DNA from: Hyphomicrobiales bacterium
GTDB lineage: Bacteria > Pseudomonadota > Alphaproteobacteria > Rhizobiales > Kaistiaceae
Reading direction: 5' to 3'
DNA length: 5,835 nt
Assembly (NCBI GenBank): GCA_017305815.1
Contig: JAFKJZ010000404.1
Coordinates: forward strand, 1-5,835
Below the pieces are notes generated by a model. It did no database searches. It worked only from the letters and a program-made list of their open reading frames with translations, and was not told the origin of the DNA. Position numbers and translations under genes: made by a program. This document shows, piece after piece, positions 5,739-5,835 of the stretch (the first letter of the stretch is position 1; each line of letters starts with the position of its first letter).

Positions 5739-5835
5739 GGCCAATCGGCAAGACGCCTTTTCGGCTTCGCCGCCTCGCCGGCCGATTCGTCACCGGCAAT
5801 CGCGGCCTGCCCCAGAATGCGCGAAAGAGATCGAA
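5726..5835. other. Right-edge stretch with two competing short open frames, no gene assignable
   Basis: On the minus strand a frame enters from the right edge and ends at TAA (5726-5728). Its last residues include RILGQAAIAGDESAGEAAK and end in ADWPKSL, which reads like a protein C-terminus. On the plus strand a frame opens at ATG 5731 (MTLANRQDAFSASPPRR) and stays open to the edge; TAAGGA at 5718-5723 is a well-placed ribosome site for it. Both are too short to recognise, and third-position G/C in each is lower than in the confident genes here. At most one is likely to be real. A regulator gene would be unsurprising in this position, but nothing proves it. Confidence 0.3.

Overview
The window is GC-rich, and all confidently called genes read leftward on the minus strand. 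They encode parts of two carbohydrate-type ABC importers of the CUT1 class: periplasmic family 1 solute-binding proteins and MalF/MalG-type permeases. The Sec signal peptides, the strong G/C preference at third codon positions, and two families of GC-rich palindromic repeats in the gaps fit a Gram-negative alphaproteobacterium, most likely Hyphomicrobiales (Rhizobiales). The genus cannot be read from the sequence.

Reading in the direction of transcription (right to left): the right edge (about 5736-5835) holds no gene I can assign, although short open frames run off the end on both strands. A palindromic promoter/operator follows at 5707-5738. Module 1 then comprises a binding protein (5655-4363, GTG start), a 319-bp gap filled with three palindromic repeats, a MalF-type permease (4043-3156), and a MalG-type permease (3159-2293) whose start overlaps the previous stop by 4 bp. 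A second repeat-bearing gap (1970-2292) separates the modules. It contains a 175-bp element with long inverted ends and then a second copy of the promoter/operator (1996-2025). Module 2 starts with another binding protein (1969-719), then a 104-bp gap with two hairpins, then a MalF-type permease (614 to the left edge) cut off at its EAA loop.

Each binding protein should capture a substrate, probably a sugar or sugar derivative, in the periplasm and deliver it to its permease pair. No ATPase gene is visible. It may lie beyond the left edge and serve one or both modules, or it may be encoded elsewhere. The two modules are divergent members of the same families, not a recent duplication.

The most striking observation is that the two binding-protein genes are preceded by matching control sequences. 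The 29-bp blocks are 22/29 identical and are built as TTATGWCGT-N4-ACGTYRTAA, placed so that one arm overlaps a plausible -10 box. This suggests one regulator controls both transporters. In both modules, stable hairpins also separate the binding-protein gene from the permease genes, which could explain how the binding protein is made in excess. I see no phage, CRISPR, tRNA, rRNA or transposase gene.
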